Source: Apostichopus japonicus
Lineage: Eukaryota > Echinodermata > Holothuroidea > Aspidochirotida > Stichopodidae
Assembly (NCBI RefSeq): GCF_037975245.1
Contig: NC_092564.1
Location: 21,059,984 to 21,123,983, forward strand
Direction of reading: 5' to 3'
DNA length: 64,000 nucleotides
Positions 49,380-60,597 of the stretch are shown here, one piece after another. Positions within the stretch are counted from its first letter, which is position 1. Each line of letters starts with the position of its first letter. A program made the translations under genes and the position numbers. The notes under the pieces were generated by a model. The model saw only the letters and a program-made list of their open reading frames with translations. It had not been told where the DNA came from and searched no databases.

Positions 49380-49631
49380 AACCATAATTTAAAATGCATT
49401 GAGGTTTCGATGACTTCATTGCACTAAACCACTATTTGGATGTACAATTATACTATAGCATGATAAACACAGGTCAGCCTATACTGTACTGTACGTGGCA
49501 ATAGACACCTCCATTAAAAACATAAAGAGTCTTGTACTCAATGTGATGCATCCTAATGTGCACTAAGTATGAGAACTATTCACGATTCCCATCGTTAAAT
49601 ATCATGTATAAGGGTTTTCAGAGTTTGTCCT
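49380..49631 (-). repeat. Composite interspersed repeat, inverted copy
   Basis: It is the reverse complement of the region 34720-35000: 'gcattgaggtttcgatgact' at the left end, then 'gatgtacaattata', 'acgattcccatcgttaaata' and 'gggttttcagagtttg'. The 27-bp array begins immediately at its end. Confidence 0.85.
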
Positions 49632-52315
49632 CTATCATAATGAAAATATATGTACTACCTATCGTAATGAAGGTATATGCACTACCTCTCATAATGAAGG
49701 TATATGACTACCTATCATAATGAAGGTATATGTACTACCTATCATAACGAAGGTATAAGTACTACCTATCACAACGAAGGTATATGTACTACCTATCATA
49801 ATGAAGGTATATGTGTACTACCTATCATAATGAAGGTATATGTACTACCTATCGTAATGAAGGTATGTACTACCTATCATAATGAAGGTATATGTACTAC
49901 CTCTCATAATGAAGGTATATGCACTACCTCCCATAATGAAGGTATATGTGCTACCTATCATAATGAAGGTATATGTACAACCTATCGTAGTGAAGGTACA
50001 TGTACTACCTATCATAATGAAGGTATATGTACTACCTATCGTAATAAAGGTATATGTACTACCTATCGTAGTGAAGGTACATGTACTACCTATCATAATG
50101 AAGGTACTGTATGTAATACCTATCGTAATAAAGGTATATGTGTACTACCTATCATAATGAAGGTATATGTACTCCCTATCATAATGAAGGTATATGTACT
50201 ACCTTTCATAATGAAGGTATATGTACTACCTATCATAATAAAGGTATATGTACTACCTATCGTAATAGAGGTGTATAAACTACCTATCATCATGACGGTA
50301 TATGTACTACCTATCATAATGAAGGTATATGCACTACCTATCATAATGAAGGTATATGACTACCTCTCATAATGAAGGTATATGTACTACCTATCATAAT
50401 GAAGGTATATGTATTACCTATCGTAATAAAGGTGTATGTACTACCTATCGTAGTGACGGTTCATGTACTACCTATCATAATGAAGGTACTGTATGTAATA
50501 CCTATCGTAATAAAGGTATATGTGTACTACCTATCATAATGAAGGTGTATGTACTCCCTATCATAATGAAGGTATATGTACTACCTATCATAATGAAGGT
50601 ATATGCACTACCTATCATAATGAAGGTATATGTACTACCTATCGTAATAAAGGTATATATACTACCTATCGTAGTGAAGGTACATGTACTACCTATCATA
50701 ATGAAGGTACTGTATGTAATACCCATCGTAATAAAGGTATATGTGTACTACCTATCATAATGAAGGTGTATGTACTCCCTATCATAATGAAGGTATATGT
50801 ACTACCTATCATAATAAAGGTATATGTACTACCTATCGTAATAAAGGTGTATATACTACCTATCATCATGAAGGTATATGTACTACCTATCATAATGAAA
50901 GGTATATGTACAACCTATCATATTAAAGGTATATGTACTACCTATCATAGTGAAGGTATATGTACGTAATAAAGGTGTATATACTACCTATCATCATGAA
51001 GGTATATGTACTACCTATCATAATGAAAGGTATATGTACAACCTATCATATTAAAGGTATATGTACTACCTATCATAGTGAAGGTATATGTACGTAATAA
51101 AGGTGTATGTACTACCTATCATAATGAAGGTATATGTACTACCTATCATAATGAAGGTATATGTGTACTACCTATCATAATGAAGGTATATGTACTCCCT
51201 ATCCTAATGAAGGTATATGTACTACCTATCATAATGAAGGTATATGTACTACCTATCATAATGAAGGTATATGTACTACCTATCGTAATAAAGGTGTATA
51301 TACTACCTATCATCATGAAGGTATATGCACTACCTATCATAATGAAGGTATATGTACTACCTATCATAATGAAGGTATATGTACAACCTATCATATTAAA
51401 GGTATATGTACTACCTATCATAATGAAGGTATATGTACTACCTATCGTAATAAAGGTGTATGTACTACCTATCATAATGAAGGTATATGTACTCCCTATC
51501 CTAATGAAGGTATATGTACTACCTATCATAATGAAGGTATATGTACTACCTATCATAATGAAGGTATATGTACTACCTATCGTAATAAAGGTGTATATAC
51601 TACCTATCATCATGAAGGTATATGCACTACCTATCATAATGAAGGTATATGTACTACCTATCATAATGACGGTATATGTACAACCTATCATATTAAAGGT
51701 ATATGTACTACCTATCATAATGAAGGTATATGTACTACCTATCGTAATAAAGGTGTATGTACTACCTATCGTAGTGAAGGTACATGTACTACCTATCAAA
51801 ATGAAGGTATAAGTTCTACCTATCGTAATAAAGGTATATGTACTACCTATCATAATGAAGGTATATGTACTACTTATCATAATGAAGGTATATGTTCTAC
51901 CTATCGTAATGAAGGTGTAAGTACTACCTATCATAATGAAGGTATATGTACAAGATATCATAATGAAGGTGTATGTACTACCTATCATAATGAAGGTATA
52001 TGCACAAGATATCATAATGAAGGTGTATGTACTACCTATCGTAATGAAGGTGTAAGTACTACCTATCATAATGAAGGTATATGTACAAGATATCATAATG
52101 AAGGTGTATGTACTACCTATCGTAATGAAGGTGTAAGTACTACCTATCATAATGAAGGTATATGTACAAGATATCATAATGAAGGTGTATGTACTACCTA
52201 TCGTAATGAAGGTGTATGTACTACCTATCGTAATGAAGGTATATGTACAAGATATCATAATGAAGGTGTATGTACTACCTATCGTAATGAAGGTGTTAGT
52301 ACTACCTATCATAAT
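49632..52315. repeat. 27-bp minisatellite of about 99 copies with higher-order units
   Basis: The basic unit is tactacctatcataatgaag plus 'gtatatg'. Variants include cgtaataaag, catcatgaag, catattaaag, gtacaagatatcat and tactccctatcctaat. Unit order repeats on a larger scale: eleven units (297 bp) near 51160-51460 recur at 51460-51770. In the last 400 bp a two-to-three-unit pattern with 'acaagatatcataatg' dominates. Since 27 is a multiple of 3 and few variants create stops, several frames on both strands stay open for hundreds of codons (nine-residue words such as TTYHNEGIC, or MIGSTYTFI on the minus strand). There is no promoter, start context or splice support, so it is treated as non-coding satellite. 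Confidence 0.95.
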
Positions 52316-52945
52316 GTCAGTCACGTTAAAGAGTCATCAGGTACGGTAACGTTTTCTGTGACAATAAGTAATTGTTTATAACCGTTAAGGAGCTTTGCGC
52401 AAGCGCGGAGTGGTTGAAAGTGCCGGTCCCCATGTTTGTGTAATATCGTGGAATGTACAAACCATGCGTTAATCTTACGAAGAATCTTTCCCACTCCTGT
52501 GTATTTATAGGCTAACAGAGAACATTGTAAGCATATCAAAAAATAACAAATACGTTTGAACTTTGCGACTATTTCCAAATAAAACGAAAGTGGCTCGTAA
52601 ATTAAAGCGGAAAATATAGACAAATATTGTTTTTCCTATTATGCTGATGTGCACTAGGAAGCAATTTATTGGAGTCTGCGGAAACCATATATGATTTTGT
52701 TACCAGTACCAGCAAAATTTTAACCTCGCGAACAGAAACGAACAGTGTAAGCTGTTGAAAGAACGGATACATCCATAGCAGATAATGTTCTGATCCATAG
52801 CTCCTCAGAACGCCGCCATTGTACTCATGTGATTTCCATTGCTATCAGCATAGGCTAGGAACAGGGGAAGACTACCCCCCCCCCCAAAAAAAATAAGGGA
52901 TTTAAAAATTCGGGCAAAAAAAAAATATTCCGAAGGCTAAATACA
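52316..52945. other. Unannotated intergenic DNA
   Basis: No supported gene. A poly-C then poly-A run lies near 52875-52890. Confidence 0.3.
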
Positions 52946-53112
52946 CGGTCGCTTGCCCGGATTTTTTTCGATTCTTACGTGAATTGTTCCCGATTCTTGC
53001 CCGAATCGTTCTCAATTCTTGCCCAAATCTTTCCCGTTTCTTACCCGAATCGTTGCTGATTCTTGCCCAAAACGGCAACGGCTCTTGCCTGATTTTTTCG
53101 ACTCTTGATTAA
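52946..53112. repeat. Degenerate 20-27-bp tandem repeat
   Basis: The word 'gattcttgcccgaatcgtt' recurs about six times with substitutions and spacing changes. The same 'cttgcccgaat' word occurs near the right end of family C MITEs, so it may derive from one. Confidence 0.7.
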
Positions 53113-53732
53113 AACGATGAAAAAGATGAAAAAGATTGTCAGCATTTTTATACCCCAACATTTCAGGGGACTCAAAATTCGGCAAGAGTTGTTGTACCAG
53201 TCAGGGCGCTATGCCTCAGCCACCCCCCCCTCCCCAAATAAGAGGATTCCTAAATATAATAAAAAGTAGCACCATTTTGCATCTAAGCCACCTGACATTA
53301 ACAAAAATTTCTCGACACCTTCCCCTTACACCCCTCCCTCAGGACGGCATCCCCTGTACTGGGTGACAAGGGAAAGATCCGTCCCGGGTGCCAACTATTC
53401 TATGTAAACTACTGCTTACAAATGACAATCTGAATAAAATCATACTTGCAACCGGCATCAACATGTTTGATGCTCATGTAAGTTTCGAAAATTCGAGCAA
53501 ATACTTTTGCCCCCCCCCCAACTCCCTCTCAGTTTGTACGGTGCCGTTCGCCTTTGATCATCAGCATTGCCCCAAGATATGCTAGATAGTAAAATATTGG
53601 TCACTAATGCTCAGATTTTAACAAGCACTGACTCAATGTATTTGCATTAATGAAGCATGTAAATACATATATCTGGAAATAATTTATGAAGAGGGACACT
53701 TTTTTTCATACAAACTGTGTGCATGTATTTCT

Positions 53733-53846
53733 CACCCCTCCCACCCCTCCCACCCCTACCACCCCTACCACCCCTCCCACCCCTACCACCCCTACCACCC
53801 CTACCACCCCTACCACCCCTCCCACCCCTACCACCCCTACCACCCC
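53733..53846. repeat. 9-bp C-rich minisatellite, about 12 copies
   Basis: The unit is ccacccctm, where m is a or c. The minus strand reads GGGGTGG runs, giving Gly-Gly-Arg ORFs that are artefacts and some G-quadruplex potential. Confidence 0.95.
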
Positions 53847-54700
53847 GGTCCTTCTCTAACACATTGATCAATGATGGTTGGGTTTGTTTCTCCTATGAGA
53901 AAACAGGAAGTGAGATTTAGAACCAGTTATATTAATAGTAGTACTATTCCATTCACTGCCACCAGCATAAGTCATGCCATACCTTCTAATAGAAAATGTG
54001 GAGGGGGCAACCCAGTATAATTGGAGGAACCTTTTTCAATGTATTGTCGTTTTATTTCGAGGGAACATCCGAGAAAGGCGCGAAACATTTAAAAAAGTTA
54101 ATAATGAGTCGAACACGGTCATCTCATTACGCAGTACTGTTTTGTTTTGTACACTATATTAATTTGTTTATAGCCCCCCCCCACACCGCCCCACCCCAAC
54201 CTATATTATATATTAACGTACCACTCCGTGTATCTTTCTTCTAACTATAGCGCCAAGAGTTAACAAACTAATAAGAAAGCGTCTCCGATAAGTGTAAACC
54301 TTTCAAATGTTTAGAAAAGGGCAAGGTAAGAGTTTAGAAAAGGGAGAGTTTAGGAAGTCAAAAATTGGGAAATGTTCATGCTCTTTATACCATAAGCCTC
54401 ACATTAAGCTGTCTGACGCCGGAAACCGATTGTTTTTCCTCGAATGGCTGCAGTGTATACATAAACTATAACCGAATAACTTGGAGGTTATATTATAGAT
54501 ACATAAATACTAATATTATATTCAAATATACGATCAAGAGTGACCTACATGTACCCTACCGTCGGTTTTTATTTACATTGCTTTTCTTCAAAATTAATAC
54601 TATTTTCTAGGTACAGAAAGAAAACAAAATTATCCCAGCTTGACAGCTTGAATAAACAAAAAATAACAGAGAGAGAGAAACAAAAACGATAAAACAATGG
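53847..54700. other. Upstream region of the Kazal gene, no gene seen
   Basis: AT-rich, with a short poly-C run near 54172. ORFs of 60-80 codons lack any recognised feature. Confidence 0.3.
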
Positions 54701-54707
54701 ATGATTG

Positions 54708-54714
54708 TATAAAA
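54708..54714 (+). promoter_or_regulatory. TATA box of the Kazal gene
   Basis: TATAAAA lies 148 bp before the ATG. With transcription starting about 25-30 bp downstream, it predicts a 5' UTR of roughly 115 nt. No competing TATA-like word lies nearer the ATG. Confidence 0.55.
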
Positions 54715-54855
54715 GGTTACTGTTTGAAAGAAAACGATTCATATACTGAGAGAATCTTGTTATCTATAAGCTTGAGTTTAACCAGTCTTGTTACCAGTTT
54801 GTTCGTTATCACTCGAAAGGCAACGTAGAAACAGGGAAAGAAGCCGAGACCCAAA

Positions 54856-54922
54856 ATGAAGTTTGTATTAGCAATGTTCGTCGTTGTTTCTCTCAGTGGA
54901 TGCAACGCGTTACCTGCCAAAA
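54856..54922 (+). CDS. Two-domain Kazal inhibitor, exon 1 (signal peptide)
   Basis: This is the first coding exon of a secreted serine-protease-inhibitor-like protein. The ATG has an A at -3 (ccaaaATGaag). It encodes MKFVLAMFVVVSLSGCNALP plus AK: a short basic start, a hydrophobic core of about 12 residues, and likely cleavage after the GCNA region. A perfect donor GTGAGT follows at 54923, and the exon ends in phase 1, matching the next acceptor. Splicing exons 1-4 gives a 133-residue precursor of signal peptide, Kazal 1 and Kazal 2. Such proteins act outside the cell, in secretions, coelomic fluid or gut, on trypsin- or subtilisin-like proteases. The target here is unknown. Confidence 0.85.
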
Positions 54923-55361
54923 GTGAGTATATAAAAATAATAACTTAATATACAGTTAATATATTGATATAAGTGGCCCATAAAATATACATTCGATTGG
55001 AACTTTTTTTGCTGGTAATATCTGACGTCATAATGGTAAACGGTCTTCCAGGCTGACAATATAGATTGGGTTAAATTTATAATAATTTGTCTTTGTAAGT
55101 ATTTCAGCATTTGTCGTATATTTTAGAGTACCATCGTTTCGGTAAATAGGAGAAAATTTTCTTTTTCATCGTTTCCAATTGATTGGAATAACCGTTCATA
55201 AATACCAGATTGACCAAGCAGTCAAAATGAGCTGAAAGATGCAGCATAACTAGTAAATAAATACGTTCTGTACCATCTTTATAGTTTATTCATTACACTG
55301 TTATCACTTATTTTTTGCTTAATAATAAAAAAATACCTTCTTCTATTGACATTCTTTGCAG

Positions 55362-55520
55362 GAACCGCCAGTAAAAACGGCTGCTTCCAGTCGTGTTTCT
55401 CTATGTTCCAGCCGGTATGCGGTACAGACGGACTAACGTACGGTAACCAATGCGAACTTGAGAATGCCAAAGAATGCGTATATAGCGCAATAAAATTAGC
55501 CCATGATGGAGAATGCACTG
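55362..55520 (+). CDS. Two-domain Kazal inhibitor, exon 2 (Kazal domain 1)
   Basis: A 159-bp phase 1-1 exon with acceptor ttctttgcag and donor gtaagc. It encodes one whole Kazal domain. The six cysteines have spacing C-x3-C-x7-C-x10-C-x7-C-x12-C, with the hallmark PVCGTDGLTYGNQCELENAK and the closing HDGEC. By family numbering the P1 residue, second after Cys2, is Ser (C-F-S-M), so strong trypsin inhibition is not predicted for this domain. An elastase-like or non-inhibitory role is possible. The phase 1-1 structure is typical of shuffled extracellular modules and allows domain duplication. Confidence 0.93.
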
Positions 55521-56078
55521 GTAAGCTAAGAATTTTATTATATATATAGTATTAAAAATACCTGCTCCACTCAAACATGCATTTATAACTTGACACAGAC
55601 AAAAAAGGTGATAGCATGATATCGTTATCAAATTTGTTAGAGAAAACCATGACTTTAGTGCAGAGAAAAAAACGTTGGGTAGGAGGGGTGGGGGGGGGGT
55701 ATTTTTGCATTACTACAGGATTCAGAGAACCAGTAACCTAGGAAATACATATCCTGGTCTTCACTACAGCGTATGTAAACCAAACGTTCCAAACACATGG
55801 GGTACACTGATGGAGCAACTGTAACTTAATCGGCATATCCGAGTAACAAGAAAGCGATTCGCCATCCGGAAAACTCAATACCAACAAAATAGCTATAAAT
55901 AGCAATAGCTTTATGGTAACCCAGCGGCGATTTTTTTTTCCCCAAAAGAGGTTTGTAATTGTGTGTAGATAGTAGCTCATGATTGGTCGGAAAAGTTATG
56001 TCATCACAATAGAAACCTTCACTTCGAAGTTACCAAAATGTCTGCATCCATTCGTTGCAACGAACATATACCCGTTCA

Positions 56079-56410
56079 CAGTGGCGTAGGAAGGTACTTT
56101 TGAGTGGGGGGGGGGGGGCTGAAGACTGATGGCCGGCCTTGGAATTATTTTGCATTTGGCCTCAGATGCAATTTGGTGCAATATAGCACACTTCAACACC
56201 CACTCCATTTTGTAAATAATTTTGCATTTTCACCTGGCCTTAGATGCAATTTGGTGCTCCAAATGAGATTTTTTTCTCATTTGGAAAGGAAAAAGGGGTT
56301 TTCTGACTTACGAAGCGGGGGGGGGGGGGGGGCGGAATGATACTTCCGCCCCTCCATATTTTTCACTGGGGGGGGGCTGGCGCCCCCACCCCCCGGTTCC
56401 TACGCCCTTG
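56079..56410 (+). mobile_element. hAT-type MITE, 332 bp (family G, copy 2)
   Basis: It starts CAGTGGCGTAGGAAGG and ends, in reverse complement, CAAGGGCGTAGGAACCGG, as in the copy at 18374. An exact 8-bp duplication CCCGTTCA flanks it (56071-56078 and 56411-56418). The homologous site at 26000-26020 in the other host element shows the same word once, confirming the insertion. It lacks about 40 bp present in copy 1 and has longer G tracts. Confidence 0.95.
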
Positions 56411-56552
56411 CCCGTTCAAAATTACCCGAAGCTTTCGTTAATATATGTAGATGTGTTTGGAATTGGTTTAGACATATTGAGCACACTAGTATTGTATGAT
56501 CTACTTTAACCGAAGTGTATAGCCTTTAACCGAAGTGTATAGCCTCCTAGGC

Positions 56553-56876
56553 GGAGTGTATAGCCTAGTGGTTAACGCCGGCGTCTCCCAGTCATGAGAT
56601 CCCCGGTTCGATTCCCCGCCGACACCAATGTGTGTCGTCTGGCAAGGGTGTTGTTCAATAACAACTTCCTGACATGGACGTTAAATGGATGTGTGCCGAG
56701 AGATTGGCTTCGGTCAGCTTGCGAGTCTACAAGCCTCCATGGCTTCTTTCGCGAGTTCCTGCTTGCGGGAAGATCACATATACATACATACATACATACA
56801 TACATACATACATACATACATACATACATACATACATACATACATACATACATACATACATACATACATACATACA
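56553..56876 (+). mobile_element. tRNA-derived SINE with (CATA)n tail
   Basis: The tRNA-like head has a pol III A box (tagcctagtgg, 56561-56571) and a consensus B box (ggttcgattcc, 56605-56615). They are 33 bp apart, normal for a tRNA gene. The head is followed by a body of about 140 bp and a (TACA)n tail of about 100 bp. Just upstream, 'gtgtatagcct' is repeated twice more, a short duplication of the head. The tRNA stems are imperfect and the body continues past the tRNA-like part, so this is a SINE and not a working tRNA gene. It interrupts the element at 55927-57391 at 'ctacttt|aagtttt'. Confidence 0.85.
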
Positions 56877-57985
56877 AGTTTTTTGTGAAGGCATTAATCG
56901 ATAACATTGCACAGTGAAAGTTTCGTACAGGGTGCATCACACATGCGCTTTAGGCCTATATATATTATAACTGTATACACAGTGCAGTGACGTAAAATAT
57001 CATACTGTACACTATACTGGTTTGCGTATATTCATTCAAGACTGTCAACTCGCGTTGTGCAGTTTGATTTTAGTGTTGGCCTACCCATTCCACGAAACGA
57101 ATTAAGAATTCCATAGAACGGCTCACGAATCTTGGATAACGTATACACGAACCCAATAGAATGTAGCGTATGTAGGCTATCATAAGTAAGGTCAACATGT
57201 GATCCAAGCATTAAAAGTAAAGTTAAGGCGTTTGAAGGGAAACCCCGTAACTTAACTTAATTAAGTGTCAGTGTGTAACTCAGTGTATGTCTTCGAACTT
57301 CCAAGCGATGGTCATTATTGATGCTGACGTCACGAGCAATCTGATTGGCTGTAAACTCCATAATTGCAAACCTGTTTGGGAAAAAAATCGCAACCAGTCC
57401 CACTGTACACAACTTATAATATTTCACATTGACCCCCACTTTTTCCACCCAGTTCGATAATCTATACCGCACAATAGTGCAGAATACCCTCCCTCCCCCT
57501 CCCCACCCCTCCCCTCAGTCTAGTACAGTCGTCCGGAGATCGTGCAACATATAGAAGTTTGTTCCTGGGTTAGTATTGAAGAATAATCCCAAACTGAAAG
57601 AGTGTAGTAAATAAAGAAATATTTGTGTGGTCCCAAATTCAGATCTACTACGCGTTGCTTTGTCCATTCATGAAGACATTGTCCTAGCAAATGACAGTAC
57701 AGTACAATTATAGGAACTATGATAAACCCGTCATAAAGAACCCGACAACATAATGTGAAGATTATGTAGACATTTTCCTGTAGAGGTTTGATAAACCATG
57801 TCATGACATAAATATGCCCCCATGACCAAATATGTTAGGATTTAATTACCAATATACCGAACTGTTAAAATATCGTCATAGATGCAATCAGTCTGCTACA
57901 GCCTGCAGGGAAAAACGAAGACGATCTTATAGTGAGACTTTGGTACATTCTTTAAAGTCACTTACGATATACTCTGTTATTTCAG

Positions 57986-58153
57986 ACTCCAGTAGTACAT
58001 CAGCGTGTCCCCAGTTCTGTACTCGGGATTACAGGCCCGTTTGTGGGTCTGACGGTGAGACCTACAGTAACTATTGCGTTCTGCTGCGTGAGCGATGTCA
58101 GACGAAGGATACAAGTTTGGTCCGAGCCAATGACGGTTCCTGCTCTAGGAGAG
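57986..58153 (+). CDS. Two-domain Kazal inhibitor, exon 3 (Kazal domain 2)
   Basis: A 168-bp phase 1-1 exon with acceptor tctgttatttcag and donor gtgaga. It encodes a second Kazal domain: DSSSTSACPQFCTRDYRPVC, then GSDGETYSNYC, and after three more cysteine-bounded stretches ANDGSC. Spacing is C-x3-C-x7-C-x10-C-x6-C-x13-C. The predicted P1 residue, second after Cys2, is Arg (C-T-R-D), so this domain is the likely trypsin-like protease inhibitor of the pair. A short Ser/Thr linker separates it from domain 1. The longer ORF that starts at 57832 in the intron is not used. Confidence 0.93.
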
Positions 58154-59095
58154 GTGAGATGAATCAATGACCGTATTCAGGCTGACGTAGGGCATGATTT
58201 GCTCCAGCAGTCCAACCGACTTCCCTTAGATCTTGAAGCTAGCGGCGCATTCTACGCTTCGGACGAAACTGGCAGCTTTTGCGACCTTGAATGCCTTTGA
58301 TACCTCGAACCATGCAGCGCATTTGTTCTTAGAGGCAGTAAACCGGTAAACCGGTAGGCCAACCTCGACCTCTTTAGTCCAAGTAGTTACATCTTTCTTT
58401 CTCTTATTTACACACACTCTGCTGCTGTAATACCACGAAAATTGTTTAAACCTCGTTAGTAAAATATGTTAACCTGCTTAATCTGGAGGATACGGTCCTA
58501 ACAAACGAAGCAAAATGCTTGTAGGTCTAATCTACGAAAATTTTGCAAAGCCGATCGAAAACCCCTTGCATGATCGTCAAACGGGAACAGGGTATTTTAC
58601 GCTTTAGAACGCTGCTCGAATCGTCTTCTTTGCGCCTTGTTAATAGAAAGTTTATTTGACGAACTTTGGTTGGGAGTGAAGCAAGTTGTTGGATTTTTCG
58701 TACCAAGGATCGGTCTTTGACATTTTATTCTTCAAAAAGTACGTCGACAGTGATCTACAAAGACGACGTGGAATTAGATATGCATTAGATTGAACAGCTA
58801 TAAAAGGAAGGCATATCCTCCGAACAAACCATTTACAACATTTGCTCGTTGGTTTCCCTGTTTGTAGTAGTGTAGAAGGAATTGAAGAAATTCCTTTACC
58901 ATAGATTCATAGCATGACTTTTTGAGAAAGTTCTGTGTGTGTATAGGCGTGTTTGACTTATCAAAGCAAGCAACGTAGTGTATATAAAGAAAGGTAGTGC
59001 CGCTTTAATTTCAAATTAATCAGTACCATAGGAAGTAAATTAGTCATTCTGCATAAATGTAAACTTATACTTATGTTTTTATTTACTCTTCTCAG

Positions 59096-59103
59096 GAATG
59101 TGA
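59096..59103 (+). CDS. Two-domain Kazal inhibitor, exon 4 (last codons and stop)
   Basis: The acceptor tttactcttctcag precedes 'gaatgtga'. In the phase-1 frame this completes Gly and adds Met then TGA, so the protein ends ...CSRRGM. The rest of the exon is 3' UTR. A gtgagt at 59113-59118 could start a UTR intron. No third Kazal domain was found downstream. If exon 3 is instead read through its donor, the frame stops after 'GEMNQ', a possible alternative end. Confidence 0.65.
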
Positions 59104-59246
59104 GGCACAGATGAAGGAAAATGTGAGTACTTATTGAAAATATACTTATTTACACATACTTATTGAAAAGATCAACTTTATGAAGCAGCATTAATTATTG
59201 TATTGAATTGTAACTCTGTTGGCCTTATTGCTGCATTTACCGAACC

Positions 59247-59252
59247 AATAAA
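59247..59252 (+). terminator. Kazal gene poly(A) signal AATAAA
   Basis: It lies 144 nt after the stop and is followed by a GT/T-rich stretch (gtgcgttgttcttcc), a normal downstream element. It sets the gene end near 59270. Confidence 0.7.
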
Positions 59253-59604
59253 AGTGCGTTGTTCTTCCGCCTTAATTAACCTCACGCAATGCGTTCCTTT
59301 TCAAAATTGACAGTTGTGAAATGCACATGAAAAATCATAGCAAAAGCCCAACATTCTACTTAAAAGTTAAATCAGGGTAGAGGGGGGGGGGGGGGGTGAG
59401 AGTTAATGAAGGGGAACATGGAAAGGGGACAGGAAGAGGACAGGAAGGCTATAACTCCCACCGACTGTAGAAGCTTGAGATCTTCAACCGATTTCTATTT
59501 CTGAATCCCAAGCAGATAATATATTCAAGATTAATTAAAAATAAGTATGAGATCATAGAAGCAACAGTTAGGTAACTACAGATTGAAACATCCGTCCCTT
59601 CGTT

Positions 59605-59932
59605 GTCCAGAGCGGAGTGGGGGTGGGTGACGGGCTGTCGAGAGTGGAGTTGGTTGGGTGACGGGCTGTCGAGAGTGGAGTGGGGTGGGTGATGGGCTGT
59701 CGAGAGTGGAGTGGGAGTGGGTGACGGGCTGTCGAGAGTGGAGTGGGTGGGTGAAGGGCTCTCTAGAGGGAGTGGGGAAGGGCTGTCGTGAGGGAGTGGG
59801 TTGGGTGACGGGCTGTCGAGAGTGGAGTGGGGTGGGTGACGGGCTGTCAAGAGGGAGTGAGGTGGGTGACGGGCTATCGAGAGTGGAGTGGGGTGGGTGA
59901 CGGACTGTCGAGAGTGGAGTGGGGAGGGGGTG
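59605..59932. repeat. About 30-bp minisatellite, 10-11 copies
   Basis: The unit gtcgagagtggagtggggtg plus 'ggtgacgggct' varies by a few bases in the G-run. Some copies have 'gagggagtgg' instead. Pro/Ser/His-rich minus-strand ORFs over it are artefacts. Confidence 0.95.
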
Positions 59933-60204
59933 ATTAAATGTCGGTATCCATATCGGTATCCACATATACATCTAGCAGGAGTTTCTAAATATCGATTATT
60001 AAAACCCTCCATTAATGCAATTCACTTAAAAGTAAGGAATTATGGTAATCTGAGGCCACATTTTCTCCAATCCCTTTGCTGTGACAGGGCCTCAAGAACT
60101 TAATTTCCAAAGGTTAAAAGTCGAAGTTAAAATTTATTAGAATACTACTCCTCTCGACGTTAGGCCAAATACTGACACTATCAATACTGGCAGAAGTCTT
60201 AATA

Positions 60205-60214
<10 letters not shown>

Positions 60215-60283
<69 letters not shown>
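60215..60283. repeat. (TA)n microsatellite
   Basis: About 34 uninterrupted TA units. Confidence 0.97.
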
Positions 60284-60286
<3 letters not shown>

Positions 60287-60597
60287 AATTACTTTGAACC
60301 CCCAGCGCCCTCTCGTGTATTGCAGTAAAGCTTTGGTTAAGTTTCTAAGTGGCGTAGTATAGCGACATTAGAAAGTTAAATAGATTCGATATTCTCTGAG
60401 ATACTGAGACAGAGTTGGAAATGAAATATTAAAATTTCAGAGATTCAAAGATCACAGAAAGGTCGAGATTAGGAAATCAATTTTTTATCAATTCTCGGCC
60501 TCAGCACGGTTTACTCTGAACTAATGACGACAAATGTGTTTGGTTTAAAAATTCCCGATACGCCGTTAATAAGGTTGTTTGACAGCTCATCGTGTCC

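Larger units (their letters stand above)
55927..57391 (-). mobile_element. Second copy of the 9-bp-duplication element, inverted, with two insertions
   Basis: In reverse orientation it matches 25156-26145. It has the same gcgatttttttttccc-type terminal repeats and the same interior words, such as 'gattggtcggaaaagtta' and 'cgttgtgcagtttgattt'-like variants. The flanks AACCCAGCG and AACCAGTCC resemble a decayed 9-bp duplication. It lacks the 240-bp internal duplication. It has received a hAT MITE (56079-56410) and a SINE (about 56553-56876). Without these it is roughly 800 bp. Confidence 0.85.
55521..57985 (+). other. Kazal gene intron 2, mostly transposon
   Basis: The intron runs from gtaagc to ttatttcag. 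About 1465 of its 2465 bp are the inverted nested element at 55927-57391, which itself contains a hAT MITE and a tRNA-derived SINE. Poly-G tracts lie near 55690. The 57392-57985 part shows no repeats. Confidence 0.85.

Noticed and set aside
49704-52381. Long ORFs of 222, 244, 392 and 406 codons over the 27-bp array
   Set aside because: They are forced by a unit length divisible by three and occur on both strands and in several frames. There is no promoter, start context or splice signal.
56555-56631. tRNA gene
   Set aside because: A and B boxes are present, but the stems are imperfect, the sequence runs into a SINE body and microsatellite, and it lies inside another transposon.
57832-58170. 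112-codon ORF starting in the intron before Kazal domain 2
   Set aside because: A strong acceptor at 57985 and phase agreement with exon 2 show that the upstream part is intron.
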